DNA of 64,000 nt from an archaeon. Its GTDB lineage: Archaea > Thermoproteota > Thermoprotei_A > Marsarchaeales > Marsarchaeaceae. The stretch lies in contig JAKAWJ010000003.1 in NCBI GenBank assembly GCA_021817005.1, forward strand, positions 1 through 64,000, in the 5' to 3' direction. The position numbers and the translations under genes were made by a program. Every line of letters begins with the position of its first letter. The stretch's first letter is position 1. Below, one piece after another: positions 8,773 through 17,649 of this stretch. The notes beneath the pieces were generated by a model. It had not been told where the DNA came from. It worked only from the letters and a program-made list of their open reading frames with translations, and made no database searches.

Positions 8773-9378
8773 TTGGAAACTTACGAGCGTTGGGTTGTTA
8801 GTTTTGTTGGGCTTCTGATGATTGCCCTTGTGGCCTCGAGTATATGGGCGCACGCTACTTTCCCGGGATATGCAGACCTTTCTACATTTCTTTCTGCATC
8901 CAGTGGTTTGCATTCGTACTACGGCAGACCGCTTTCCATTGAACCCGTAGTTTACACGATTGCGCTGGGGAGCGAGTCCCAGAGTGGAGGGTCTCTTCTC
9001 CGGCTGCAGGTAAGCGGCGCTTCTTTCGTAATACCTGCCGGCACAGAATACGTACAGCCGAGCTCATACTGCGTATCTCTTGTGACGGCGAGCGCGGAAT
9101 ACACGGGTTTCTGCTATAACGAAGTCGTCTATCAAGCGGGGGCTGACACAAACATATCCTTCTATGCGCTCGTGATCAGAACTGGATTGCATATCCTTTT
9201 CCAGTCGAATTACTTGGAGGACCAAAGAAACACAACACTCCTAGGCGGAGGCTGCTACTCCCACGCACAGGGGCGCCTGTATATTACGCTGAACTCGACC
9301 GCGGTGCTTGATTTCGGTTTACCAGGGGAAGTCTGCGTGCGTTTCTATGCTCTGGCATCCGAGCTTTCTCCAGCGTGA
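8773..9378 (+). CDS. Membrane-anchored minor-pilin-like protein, locus B subunit 'a'
   Basis: A 201-residue protein with one N-terminal hydrophobic segment (about residues 8-27) and an otherwise extracellular-looking sequence. I do not recognise a named family. It shares the short motif YxRPLSI with the protein at 15756 (YMRPLSI), and a similar GRSLSI occurs in the locus C protein at 21735, at comparable distances after the membrane helix. It opens locus B with a TTG start, 6 bases ahead of the next gene. Cysteines at about residues 98 and 114, and near 156 and 191, could form disulfides. Role in pilus assembly or priming is inferred from position. Confidence 0.55.
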   Translation: METYERWVVSFVGLLMIALVASSIWAHATFPGYADLSTFLSASSGLHSYYGRPLSIEPVVYTIALGSESQSGGSLLRLQVSGASFVIPAGTEYVQPSSYCVSLVTASAEYTGFCYNEVVYQAGADTNISFYALVIRTGLHILFQSNYLEDQRNTTLLGGGCYSHAQGRLYITLNSTAVLDFGLPGEVCVRFYALASELSPA

Positions 9379-9384
9379 TCGGGT

Positions 9385-10509
9385 TTGGATAAGACTATAT
9401 CGCAAGTTTTGGTTCTGGCCACGATGCTCCTCATGGCTTCCGCGCTCGTACCCTCGGTGTTTATGCTCGAGTCCTCTAATTCATGGTATTCCTCCTTCGC
9501 AAGGCATCAGATCGCTGCACAGGCATCCCAGCGAATGTATGCGGCAATGCTCAGCCTGATATCGGACGGAGGGGGCCTGGCCTCGCAGCTAGTGAATGTT
9601 TCGAATTGGTTCAGCTGGGACTGGGCCTGCCGAAATCAGGAAATTCTTCCTGGTGGCAATCTGTATTCCGCGCCCTGCTACTCCGGCTTCCCAACATGGA
9701 ATTCGACCGCGGTGTCTCGCTCTGTGGTGCCGACAATCTACCAGTACTACTCGGTTATGCTCTACATCCCACCAGGCGTACCCTCCTTTGAGCTGAGTTT
9801 TCACTGGTCTCTTGTCGCTACCCAGTACGTGGGTTACATGAACTATTTGGCCGAAGTCTACCAGGGAAACGCTGCAAAAACCGGTGTCATGTCGCAACGC
9901 CCGATGGATTCGATATCGCTGTTCCATTCAGCCACGTACATGGGCCTGAAGGTAGGAGGGAGCGCCTCCATCTACGTAGGTGGTAACCAGACCTTTGGGC
10001 TGACAATCTCCCCAGCAAGCGGCACCATGGCCAACATAACATTTGGCGCCAGCTCTTTGAGTGAAACCAGCTCAGCGCCGGATTTTTTGGTTGAACTGCC
10101 CAGCGCGGAATATTCGACAGGTTTCAGCTATGCAGGGGGCTCGCTCGGGCCCGAGCAGGGACCCGTCGCAGAATTGCGCCTTCCAACGAAGTCAGAGTAC
10201 TCGGGCAATCTAACAATCTACTACGGTGGAAGTTTGATTGGCGCCTTTAATATAATTGCGCGTAACGGAGACGAATTCGTCTACTATCCAAGCGCAGCTT
10301 CGATGGGTAATCCAAGCGCGGGTGTTTTCCTTAGCTTCCCGGTTTCCATCTCTGCGAATGGCACATTCTTCGTGACGGGTTTTGCAGGCTCATTTCTTTC
10401 GCAGCCAACTGAGTTCAGAGTAGTAGGGGGAGGCGAGGGTGAGGCGTGGAAACTTACTCTGGTGGGTTGCGTACGAACCTGCTTGGTAACATTGAGTACG
10501 CTTGGTTGA
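9385..10509 (+). CDS. Membrane-anchored pilus-associated protein, locus B subunit 'b'
   Basis: A 374-residue protein with an N-terminal helix (ISQVLVLATMLLMASALVPSV) and a long Ser/Gly/Tyr-rich extracellular part. No catalytic motif is visible and I do not recognise the family. Its first 55 residues (hydrophobic helix, then an amphipathic stretch rich in Gln/Ala) resemble the start of the locus C protein at 22660. I therefore treat the two as equivalent minor subunits. TTG start; its 3' end overlaps only weak upstream starts of the next gene. Several potential N-glycosylation sites (NVS, NST, NQT, NIT, NLT) fit a surface location. Confidence 0.5.
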   Translation: MDKTISQVLVLATMLLMASALVPSVFMLESSNSWYSSFARHQIAAQASQRMYAAMLSLISDGGGLASQLVNVSNWFSWDWACRNQEILPGGNLYSAPCYSGFPTWNSTAVSRSVVPTIYQYYSVMLYIPPGVPSFELSFHWSLVATQYVGYMNYLAEVYQGNAAKTGVMSQRPMDSISLFHSATYMGLKVGGSASIYVGGNQTFGLTISPASGTMANITFGASSLSETSSAPDFLVELPSAEYSTGFSYAGGSLGPEQGPVAELRLPTKSEYSGNLTIYYGGSLIGAFNIIARNGDEFVYYPSAASMGNPSAGVFLSFPVSISANGTFFVTGFAGSFLSQPTEFRVVGGGEGEAWKLTLVGCVRTCLVTLSTLG

Positions 10510-10558
10510 CTGCGGCATTTGGGAATTTATGGCCAAAGGAATTTGCGGGGGAATCAGT

Positions 10559-10996
10559 ATGAAAACCAGATTCGGGTCTAGGCCAAGGTCCAGGAAGGCG
10601 GTTTCGCAGAGTCTGGAAGCCATCATTCTTGTCGTAGTGGCACTATCCATCGTTGCGGTCTACGCAGGCTGGGCGTTCGGCGTGTTCGGGCGCACGGTGA
10701 ACTCGCCGATCCTTACCGTAGCCGGGACTCCGTCCGTGCAGGGCGTTTCAAGCTCCAATCCAACGCTCTATCTCTCAATCAGGAACTCCGGCGCATCTCC
10801 CGCAAACATAACGCAGATTTACGTGAACAACGTCAAGGTAACCCTGTCAAGCGCCCAGCTCATTCAGCCCGGCTCGGCTTCTACTCTGATAGTGCCGCTT
10901 GGCAATTCGTTCTCTCTTCAACAGGGTTCAACAGTGAACATCGTGGTCGATGCGGGGGCAACCACTCTCAGTACCTCAGCTCTGGTAGAAAGTTGA
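10559..10996 (+). CDS. Type IV pilin, locus B (likely major subunit)
   Basis: A 145-residue precursor. MKTRFGSRPRSRKAV precedes SQSLEAIILVVVALSIVAVYAGW, a prepilin peptidase site followed by a helix with the conserved Glu at mature position 5 or so. The C-terminal domain is short and beta-rich, as in abundant archaeal pilins. I chose ATG 10559 because a gcggggg Shine-Dalgarno sits 8 bases upstream, while the in-frame starts at 10502 and 10529 add residues unlike a signal peptide. The TGA overlaps the ATPase start as TTGA. Confidence 0.75.
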   Translation: MKTRFGSRPRSRKAVSQSLEAIILVVVALSIVAVYAGWAFGVFGRTVNSPILTVAGTPSVQGVSSSNPTLYLSIRNSGASPANITQIYVNNVKVTLSSAQLIQPGSASTLIVPLGNSFSLQQGSTVNIVVDAGATTLSTSALVES

Positions 10997-12849
10997 GCGA
11001 AGACTCTGGGATGCTAGACTCCCTTCGAACCAAACTTCGCTCGCTCGCCCGCGGGTCAGACGGCGAGCGAGGCGAAGACTTTCCAGAAGGACAGCACAGG
11101 GTGGTGCTCGCCAAGCCGGAATCCAGAAAGAGTTTCAGGCGCTCGATTCTGGCTAGAGGCCGTGGCGATAACGGCCGCAGTGCAGGCCCGGTCCCGCGAC
11201 TGCGTGGCGAGCGTCACGGCCTCCTGAAGAAATTTGGAGGCGCGAGTTTTCGAAAGACAGGGAGGCCTCAGACTATGAAGTTCGAGGCCAAAAAAGAAGG
11301 CCCGGTATCACGAGGATTTCTCATAGCCACCCTCCCTTCTGGTTTCGCACCTGCAGTGGCACCCAAAGAAGTGGGTCTCGCCAAAGTCTATGTCCAGGGT
11401 GGAATGTACTACGTTCAGGACCCAGAAGTCCCGGCAGAAGAACTGAGCGCATACTCGAACGTCCTTCAGGAAGGACTGGAGTGGCTACCTCCCGAGGCGT
11501 TCTCGTCTGAAGACGGTCTCGAACGGATGCTTCGTTCGCGCGGAATCGACGACGAAGCGATACTGTATTTCATGCGCCGGGAGCTATCTGGGTATTCGGT
11601 GCTTCAACCGCTGGTGGACGATCCGAATGTCGAAGATATTGTTGTGGCTTCTCCTGACACTCCAATATCAGTTCGACATTCAAGCGGAACACTCGAAACG
11701 AATATAATCCTCGACGCGCCAGTTCTGGATTCGCTCGTCCAGAAGCTCGCCTCATATGCTGGAAAGCCGATCAGTACTTACAATCCACTTTTGAGCGCGA
11801 GGCTCCCGGACGGAAACCGGCTCACGCTGAACTATGGCAACGAGGTAAGCCACAGGGGCACGTCTGTAGCCATAAGGAAATTTCCGAAGGAGCCCTGGAG
11901 TGTGGCTCGACTGCTTGCACTCGGCTCCACGACACCCGAAGCGCTTGCATGGCTCTGGCTTCTTATAGAGAACAGGAAGGCGCTCATTGTAACAGGCGTG
12001 AGCGGAGTCGGGAAGACGAGCATGATCAATGCGCTCACGTCGTTCATCCCGAGTTCATCAAGAATCGTGACTGTTGAGGACGCGGGGGAGCTCAGACTGA
12101 GCCACAAACACTGGACTCCACTCGTTGCGAGATATTCCTATACGCAGAACCGGTTCGCCGAAATTTCGCTTGACCAGCTAGTCCGTCATGCGCTCAGGAT
12201 GTCAGCTGATTATATCATAGTCGGCGAAGTCAGGGGAGAAGAGGGCCACAGCTGGGCCCAGAGCATTCTGACCGGCCACGGAGGAATTACCTCGATACAC
12301 AGCGAGACACCCGAGCTTGCAATTCAGAGACTAATCTCTCCCCCCGTGAGCGTTGAACCAAGGAGCCTCACGGCTCTGCACGGTATTGTGGAACTCAGGA
12401 TGAACTCCTTCAACGGGGCTGTGACCAGGTTTGTCTCCACCATTCTGGACCACTCTCTCGAAACAGACCTCAGCTCGAGTTTTAGCAGAGTCTACCCCAG
12501 CGCGGCTTCTGCGCCGCTACTACCAGAAGACTATGCAGGTTATCCTACGGCGCAGGCGCTTGTATCACAGGGAAACCTATCTCCGGACGAACTCGCTCAG
12601 GAAATTCAGATTCGGAAACGCCTGCTCGACGTGCTCAGGTCAGAGTGCGCGCGCGACCCTGCGCTCCTCAGTCATGAGGCAGTGAGCCGGATAAGCTGGG
12701 CATACCAGGCCGAGCCAGCGCTGCGCGACCGCCCTGAAAGGCTGATTGATTTCGCTCGGACTACCTGTCCCCGGTGCTTCTCGGCACTGCCTCTCGGAGG
12801 AGTGTGCGCACGCTGTGCGGAGATCGACACCCCTGAAATAGCGGCGTAA
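10993..12849 (+). CDS. Type IV pilus assembly ATPase with C-terminal zinc ribbon, locus B
   Basis: A 618-residue secretion ATPase. The first ~110 residues are basic, Arg/Gly/Ser-rich and probably disordered. The ATPase domain has Walker A GVSGVGKTS at about 335-343, acidic box VTVEDAGE, Walker B region ADYIIVGEVRGEE and histidine box GGITSIHSE. The C-terminus carries a zinc-ribbon-like pair, CPRC (592-595) and CARC (605-608), absent from the other two ATPases here. It starts at TTG 10993 within the pilin stop (ATG 11011 is possible) and is followed 3 bases later by its membrane partner. Function, powering locus B pilus assembly, is secure by family. The role of the zinc ribbon is unknown. Confidence 0.9.
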   Translation: MSEDSGMLDSLRTKLRSLARGSDGERGEDFPEGQHRVVLAKPESRKSFRRSILARGRGDNGRSAGPVPRLRGERHGLLKKFGGASFRKTGRPQTMKFEAKKEGPVSRGFLIATLPSGFAPAVAPKEVGLAKVYVQGGMYYVQDPEVPAEELSAYSNVLQEGLEWLPPEAFSSEDGLERMLRSRGIDDEAILYFMRRELSGYSVLQPLVDDPNVEDIVVASPDTPISVRHSSGTLETNIILDAPVLDSLVQKLASYAGKPISTYNPLLSARLPDGNRLTLNYGNEVSHRGTSVAIRKFPKEPWSVARLLALGSTTPEALAWLWLLIENRKALIVTGVSGVGKTSMINALTSFIPSSSRIVTVEDAGELRLSHKHWTPLVARYSYTQNRFAEISLDQLVRHALRMSADYIIVGEVRGEEGHSWAQSILTGHGGITSIHSETPELAIQRLISPPVSVEPRSLTALHGIVELRMNSFNGAVTRFVSTILDHSLETDLSSSFSRVYPSAASAPLLPEDYAGYPTAQALVSQGNLSPDELAQEIQIRKRLLDVLRSECARDPALLSHEAVSRISWAYQAEPALRDRPERLIDFARTTCPRCFSALPLGGVCARCAEIDTPEIAA

Positions 12850-12852
12850 CCC

Positions 12853-14373
12853 ATGGACCTCAAGAAACTGATACAGGCTTCCGGACTGAGCATTTCTCCA
12901 GGTTCGCTGCGTTTTCGCCGGCGGCTGGTCACTGCAGCAGCTTTTGTGGCCTTTGCGGTAGCAGCCTTTCTTCTATATTTGCGAACCCACAGTTTGCTGG
13001 TTTTCGGTTGCCTGCCAGGAGCTGCGCTCGTGGGAGCGGCATATCCCGTGGTCTGGCTGAGGAGCGCGGCCTCTACGAGGGCGAGGATGTGTGAGCGCGA
13101 ACTGCCCTTTGTATCCACTCTTCTGGCTATCGCAGCGAATCACTCGCCTCCATCCAGAACTCTGATGACTACGGGGGCAATGCCTTCTATGAGCTGGACG
13201 CAGCGTGAGTATGCAGCGCTCGTCAAAATTTCGAAAATTATGCGCTCGACGCTCGGTCAGGCTGCGTATGAGCTGTCTACGGTGCACCCTTCCCAGCGGT
13301 TTTCTGCGCTCCTGCGCTCGGTTTCAGCTGCAGAGAGAGGTCTAGGCGACCCGTATTATACGATGAGGGACAGTTCCAGAGCTGAGCTTTCTGCTCTGAA
13401 ACAGGAAGCGGAACTATCCTCCGAGAAGCTTGGCGTGGCTTCGTCCACTGTGCTCGTAGCTTTCGCGGTCGCGCCTCTATCGATACTCGTGTTTGCCGCG
13501 ATAACCTCGCAGTCGTTCTTTGTCTACTTTGGTTCGCTGCTCTCGCTTCCCTCCGCGGTGTTGGTGGATATTATGGTGACCCGAGCCTATCCGGAAACCC
13601 TGAGGCCCTGTGTGCGTCTTCCAGGCTACTGGTTTTTGGTCGCGTCAATTGGCTCCGGCCTTGCGGCCATCTTCGTTCCCCTCCCTCTTTCAGTGCCGTT
13701 CTATATGAGGCTGGGCGGAGCGCTGGTGTTCGGCAGCCTCGTGGCAGGGCTTTCAAGCATCAGTCAAGAAAGAGCACACGCCACTCTGCTGAAAAATCTC
13801 CCTGCTCTTTCGCGGGACTTTGCTGAGGAAGCCAAGAAGGGAGTGCCCCCAAGCGCCGCCATTCCCAGATTGAAAGCCTCGCTCAAGTATCCCGCCATCC
13901 TTTTCAGCACGCTTTCGGGCCATGCACCGAAGCCATATCTCGCCCAGGCCTATCTCGACCTGGCCAAAGAAAGCGAAAGACTAGGCGCCGACACCGAGAG
14001 TCTGGAGGCCGTGTCGGATGCGGTAAACACCGTTGCGAGCATTCACTCTTCTTACCTTTCCAAGGCATCTTTCTTCAGGATGACCGCGTTTGCGAGCGCA
14101 GCGATTCTTGCCTCATCTTCCGCGATTGTGCTTCATACCTTCTCCTCTCTTTCGTCTCACGCAAGCGGAGGATATCTCCCCCCGAGCCTTGTGTTCGTCT
14201 CATTCAATCCGGCTATTGCCCCGGTAGTATTTGCCGCCGTGGTTCTCAATTCTTACCTTCTCGGAGTGCTCGCTGGTAAGGCACTGAGGGGCTCCCTGCT
14301 CTACGGCCTAAGGGACGGTGCGCTTGGTGCACTCCTCGCCACGCTCATAATTTCGGTTGGAATGGTGCTCTAG
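12853..14373 (+). CDS. Pilus platform membrane protein (TadC/FlaJ-like, divergent), locus B
   Basis: A 506-residue polytopic membrane protein with hydrophobic pairs at about 25-70, 200-240, 255-300, 410-430 and 450-505. They surround two soluble stretches (about 75-195 and 310-400) in the positions of T2SSF loops. Similarity to classical T2SSF is weaker than in loci A and C, but the layout and its place directly after the ATPase make the platform role likely. It starts with ATG 3 bases after the ATPase stop; the next gene begins 3 bases after its own stop, so translation is probably coupled. Confidence 0.75.
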   Translation: MDLKKLIQASGLSISPGSLRFRRRLVTAAAFVAFAVAAFLLYLRTHSLLVFGCLPGAALVGAAYPVVWLRSAASTRARMCERELPFVSTLLAIAANHSPPSRTLMTTGAMPSMSWTQREYAALVKISKIMRSTLGQAAYELSTVHPSQRFSALLRSVSAAERGLGDPYYTMRDSSRAELSALKQEAELSSEKLGVASSTVLVAFAVAPLSILVFAAITSQSFFVYFGSLLSLPSAVLVDIMVTRAYPETLRPCVRLPGYWFLVASIGSGLAAIFVPLPLSVPFYMRLGGALVFGSLVAGLSSISQERAHATLLKNLPALSRDFAEEAKKGVPPSAAIPRLKASLKYPAILFSTLSGHAPKPYLAQAYLDLAKESERLGADTESLEAVSDAVNTVASIHSSYLSKASFFRMTAFASAAILASSSAIVLHTFSSLSSHASGGYLPPSLVFVSFNPAIAPVVFAAVVLNSYLLGVLAGKALRGSLLYGLRDGALGALLATLIISVGMVL

Positions 14374-14376
14374 TTC

Positions 14377-14805
14377 TTGGAAGACGCTTTCGACGCAGTA
14401 GTCGCAACTTCCGCCTTTCTGCTGGTGATCATGGCTGCGCTCAATCAGGTCGTGTCTTACTATGACCACCCAACGGCAGAGCCTGAATCACTTGCCGAGG
14501 TGGTGTCTCTGGGGCTTGTGAGCAAGCTCGGCAGCAACGCGACCGCATGGAAGGAGTTCAGCAAAGTCGAACCGAGCGTTGCCGTGCTGAATGGTTCAGA
14601 CTACTTGATCTATGCCACCGGGAAGCTTCCTCTGGGCTCGGGCCAACCACCCGGGCTTTACCTGCAGCTCTCCGACTATGGGGCTAACTCTCTTGCATGG
14701 TCTGCAGTTCTGGGACTGGATTTCTCGAAACCATCTCAGTGCGAAACCAGCTACGAGTGGCTGAGCGATGGGTCGCTTTTAGTAATTGAGGTCTGCGCCA
14801 CTTGA
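14377..14805 (+). CDS. Minor pilin-like membrane-anchored protein, locus B subunit 'c'
   Basis: A 142-residue protein with one N-terminal helix (AVVATSAFLLVIMAALNQVV) and a small extracellular domain. After the helix it has a segment with LGLVSKLGSNATAWKEFS. This resembles the LLTPGSPANWGQ segment of the locus C protein at 23194, which I regard as its counterpart. TTG start, and the stop overlaps the next gene as TTGA. No family name recognised; minor-pilin role is inferred from position and architecture. Confidence 0.55.
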   Translation: MEDAFDAVVATSAFLLVIMAALNQVVSYYDHPTAEPESLAEVVSLGLVSKLGSNATAWKEFSKVEPSVAVLNGSDYLIYATGKLPLGSGQPPGLYLQLSDYGANSLAWSAVLGLDFSKPSQCETSYEWLSDGSLLVIEVCAT

Positions 14806-15179
14806 AATCTCAAGTTGGCAGCCGGGCGCAGGTTAGAACACTCGAAGCTTTGGTGGCAGTCGCAATCGTGGCGGGTGCAGCGGGAACCCTCCAGCACTAC
14901 GCAATACAGCAGACAACTGTAGCGAACGCGCAGGAGCTCCTGGACTACCTTGTGTACAATGGGACGATACCGCAAGGACTGTCCCAGCCCGGCCAGCTTG
15001 CCATCCAGCTCTCCCAACTTCTTGCTGGTCAGCCGTGGAAGCTCGAAGTTTTTGAGCTCGTGCGCGGCTCTCTGAACTTGGTGTTTGAGATGCAGAGCGG
15101 CTCGCCTAGTGCGTCTTCACCCGCCGCTGCTGTTACGTACTCCCCACACGTGGAGGTCTACTACCTTTACGCCACCTAG
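14802..15179 (+). CDS. Minor pilin-like protein, locus B subunit 'd'
   Basis: A 125-residue protein beginning with a basic segment, then VRTLEALVAVAIVAGAAGTLQHY, a pilin-type helix with an early glutamate. The locus C protein at 24432 starts almost the same way (MRTVEVLIAIGILVGGVAGL) and also continues with a small Leu/Gln/Gln-rich amphipathic region. The pair therefore looks orthologous between loci. TTG start inside the previous stop. Its TAG (15177-15179) overlaps the first sense codon of the next reading frame, which has no standard start of its own. Confidence 0.6.
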   Translation: MKSQVGSRAQVRTLEALVAVAIVAGAAGTLQHYAIQQTTVANAQELLDYLVYNGTIPQGLSQPGQLAIQLSQLLAGQPWKLEVFELVRGSLNLVFEMQSGSPSASSPAAAVTYSPHVEVYYLYAT

Positions 15180-15768
15180 GCAGAGGGGCGGGCAGGCGAT
15201 AATTCTGGCATCGCTCCTTTTTGCGGCTTTGCTCTATAGCTTGTATGCGGTGCAACTGGACGGCACAGTAGCAGGTGCGAGCTATTTTCAATCTGAATTG
15301 TATACAGATGCGCTGCTAGCCGCGCTCGCCGCGGGCTCGCACGGCGCAAACGTTTCTTCAGCTGAAACCCATTACTCGGGCTACCTAGCGGAGCTCGAGG
15401 GGCTAAATGCGAGCTACGTGTCATCAAGTATCCCGCCGGGCTCGCCTGTTTTTCAGTATTCCGGATATGGCACGAGACTCCAGACCGGAGGTTCAGTCTC
15501 TGCGCTTGCGGAATATCCGCCCTACTCTGTGGTTTTTTCTGCAACCCTTGTCTCCGAAAGCGGGACGAGCGCCGTGACCTACCTGCTATACATAAACTAC
15601 ACAGTGGACGGCAGGGCCGTGGATTTTGACAATCTCACCCTAAAGTCAAATTCGGCATTGACTTACACGATTCATGCCCAGTGGCTCAGCATAACTCACT
15701 CCGGCTCAACTGCATTCTCTGTTACGCTCTTCTCGCCTACGGGGGTCGACCTGAAGTGGTCTCTGTAG
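15178..15768 (+). CDS. Class III signal peptide protein, locus B subunit 'e' (no canonical start codon)
   Basis: A frame of about 196 codons. Its N-terminal region reads RQRGGQAIILASLLFAALLYSLYAVQLD, that is R-x-x-G, G|Q and a hydrophobic helix: the archaeal class III signal peptide, cut between Gly and Gln. No ATG, GTG or TTG precedes this in frame closer than GTG 15109, which would add about 23 low-complexity residues read from the previous gene's alternative frame. The frame is +1 relative to the upstream gene and opens exactly at that gene's TAG. The mature part is small, extracellular-looking, with glycosylation sites (NVS, NAS, NYT, NLT). The locus C counterpart at 25806 has the same problem. 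The 5' boundary given is the first codon after the overlapping stop. Confidence 0.6.
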   Translation, partial: RQRGGQAIILASLLFAALLYSLYAVQLDGTVAGASYFQSELYTDALLAALAAGSHGANVSSAETHYSGYLAELEGLNASYVSSSIPPGSPVFQYSGYGTRLQTGGSVSALAEYPPYSVVFSATLVSESGTSAVTYLLYINYTVDGRAVDFDNLTLKSNSALTYTIHAQWLSITHSGSTAFSVTLFSPTGVDLKWSL

Positions 15769-16169
15769 CCCTGGAATCATCGTTGGTGCTGGCCATCGGT
15801 TTGCTCATGATATTCGGCGCGCTGCGCTCGGCGGAAACCCCTGTTGCGCCGGGGTGCCCCGTGAATCCGCTTGTGCCAGTGGGCCTTGCGCTTGAGGCCG
15901 CGTACATGCGCCCTCTCTCCATCCAGGTCGCGCAAATCGATGGAAAATCGGTTGTCAATTTCTCAGAGAACGCTGTCAGCTTTGAGGGCTGCACCGCCCC
16001 TTTTCCGGCTATACCCGACCCGTCCAGTATGTTTGGCGGCCAGAGTGCGAAGAGACTAACTCTCAACAGTCCTGTTGTGTTTGCGTCAGCAGGGGTTTAC
16101 TATTCCTGTCCATGCGAAATCTACTTTGAGTATCTGACGTGGAATTCTACCATGCGTGTCAGAGGTTAG
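15756..16169 (+). CDS. Minor pilin-like protein with RPLSI motif, locus B second 'a'-type subunit
   Basis: A 137-residue protein starting at GTG 15756, overlapping the previous stop by 13 bases; TTG 15783 is an alternative. VALESSLVLAIGLLMIFG is a pilin-like helix with a Glu near its start. After it comes AYMRPLSIQ, the motif shared with the proteins at 8773 and 21735. It contains CPVNP, CTAP and a CPC pair that could form disulfides. It ends locus B. Confidence 0.55.
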   Translation: MVSVALESSLVLAIGLLMIFGALRSAETPVAPGCPVNPLVPVGLALEAAYMRPLSIQVAQIDGKSVVNFSENAVSFEGCTAPFPAIPDPSSMFGGQSAKRLTLNSPVVFASAGVYYSCPCEIYFEYLTWNSTMRVRG

Positions 16170-16401
16170 CGAGGAACCAGACCATGTTCTGCATTTGGTT
16201 TTGATCTTTTTGTGCAACGAGAGTAGGGAACTGTTCGCCGATAGCCCAGCTCAAACTTGGCTGGTTTTCGCTTCTGTCCCCGCTGCGGCGGGCAGTAACA
16301 TTCCGGAATCGTACCTGCGGCCGGGCCCCGGAGTGCGAACTCCTCAAGATGCGTCGGGTAAGCATTATTAGTCTGGAGCAATGCTCACACGCTGAATCTG
16401 G

Positions 16402-17649
16402 TTGGCGGCTAGGAAAGTTCAGGGGGCTCTCTCTTTGGATCAGCTGGAGAATACCGGCCGCTGGCTCGACTCGAACCTATTCAAGGACCTTGGTACGCAG
16501 CTCAGCGTATCCGACGCGGTCCTCTGTGTCTGGGCTCTCGAAACCCTGGGAAAGGACGTGAACAGCATAGTGAACAAGCTGACTGACATCCTGTCCTCAG
16601 ACCTAAACATGCGCCTCAGGGTGATGGTGGACTTGCCTCAGAGCTCTCCTGAGTCTCTACTCCAGCTTTGCAGGCTGGTCACCATAAAGAATCCGGGCCT
16701 TGCGAAGGAGATAGCTAATTCCACGGTCGAGGACGCGAAGCGCATGCAGCTGCCATCTGGCTCGATTATAGGAAACCACCCGTCGCTCAGTTTGTTGCTT
16801 GTAAACTTCGCTCCTGAAGACAGTGCGACAAAGCAGGCGGTGCAGTACACGTTGAAGCAGCTGCAGGAAAAGCATCTCGATCAGTTGCCCAGAATTCAGC
16901 TGAGTGACCTCTACTTGGATTCGCGCGTGCTGTGGGAGGCGGGTATCCTTCCCAAGGATGCATCCGAACGGATAGTCAATGCCATCCTCGCGCGCCAGGC
17001 CTCAAACGGAAGCTGGGGGAAGAATTCGGAGACAATATCAGCAATCCGTACTCTCGCCATGCTCGATTATTATACTGCTGCAAGCGCGATACAGCGCGGT
17101 GCAGCTCAGCTCAGAAACTCGCTGGACAGAGACGGCTCCCTGAAGGATGACCTGAAGGATACCGCGCTTTTTGTAATCGCCTTAGCCGAAGCGAACAGGC
17201 AGTCCTCCAAGGAAAAAGAGTTCATAGTCGATACTGGCGTGCTAAGGCCCAGCACAGGCGTGACAGTCGGTCAGATGCTCTCAGCGCTGCTCAGGCGAGC
17301 CCAGAAGTCCGTGGTCGCGGTGAATTTCGAATCCGAGGCCCTTGGAAAAGTACTGCTTTCGATGCTGAAATCCAATCCGTCACTCGCGATTGCATTTGTT
17401 CACAGCGAAAAGGGGACGCCGCAGGTTTTGCGCCAGTTTCCGGCTGCCGGCAACGTCAGGGTAAGGCACCTCGATTACCAGATTCCTCCTATGCTCGTGC
17501 TCGACGATGAAACTGTTGTCTACGGAATTCTTAGCGACGAGTCTCTTGGAAGAAACGGCGCCCTCTGCGCGGTTATGAGGAGCCAGAAACTGGCCAGGGA
17601 GATACTCGACTCACTCGGGCTCTCCGCTCCGTCGGCCTCGCAGCGATAA
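16402..17649 (+). CDS. Hypothetical two-domain protein: alpha/alpha-toroid repeats plus PLD-like C-terminal domain
   Basis: A 415-residue soluble protein. The first ~280 residues are alpha-helical with repeats resembling terpene-cyclase/prenyltransferase toroids (RQASNGSWG at about 195-203 and RDGSLKDDLKDTALFVIAL near 242-260). The last ~130 residues run VTVGQMLSALLRRAQKSVVAVN, then a beta strand and VLDDETVVYGI. This resembles the phospholipase-D-like ligand domain of TrmB-type proteins, but no HxK catalytic motif is visible. I cannot name a function. TTG 16402 is the only plausible start, with a TATA-like cattatta near 16363-16370. It follows locus B by 230 bases and may be independent of it. 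Confidence 0.55.
   Translation: MAARKVQGALSLDQLENTGRWLDSNLFKDLGTQLSVSDAVLCVWALETLGKDVNSIVNKLTDILSSDLNMRLRVMVDLPQSSPESLLQLCRLVTIKNPGLAKEIANSTVEDAKRMQLPSGSIIGNHPSLSLLLVNFAPEDSATKQAVQYTLKQLQEKHLDQLPRIQLSDLYLDSRVLWEAGILPKDASERIVNAILARQASNGSWGKNSETISAIRTLAMLDYYTAASAIQRGAAQLRNSLDRDGSLKDDLKDTALFVIALAEANRQSSKEKEFIVDTGVLRPSTGVTVGQMLSALLRRAQKSVVAVNFESEALGKVLLSMLKSNPSLAIAFVHSEKGTPQVLRQFPAAGNVRVRHLDYQIPPMLVLDDETVVYGILSDESLGRNGALCAVMRSQKLAREILDSLGLSAPSASQR

Noticed and set aside
16170-16401. ncRNA before the toroid-PLD gene
   Set aside because: A small hairpin (cccgctgcggcggg) exists near 16279, but it is equally explained as a terminator for locus B.
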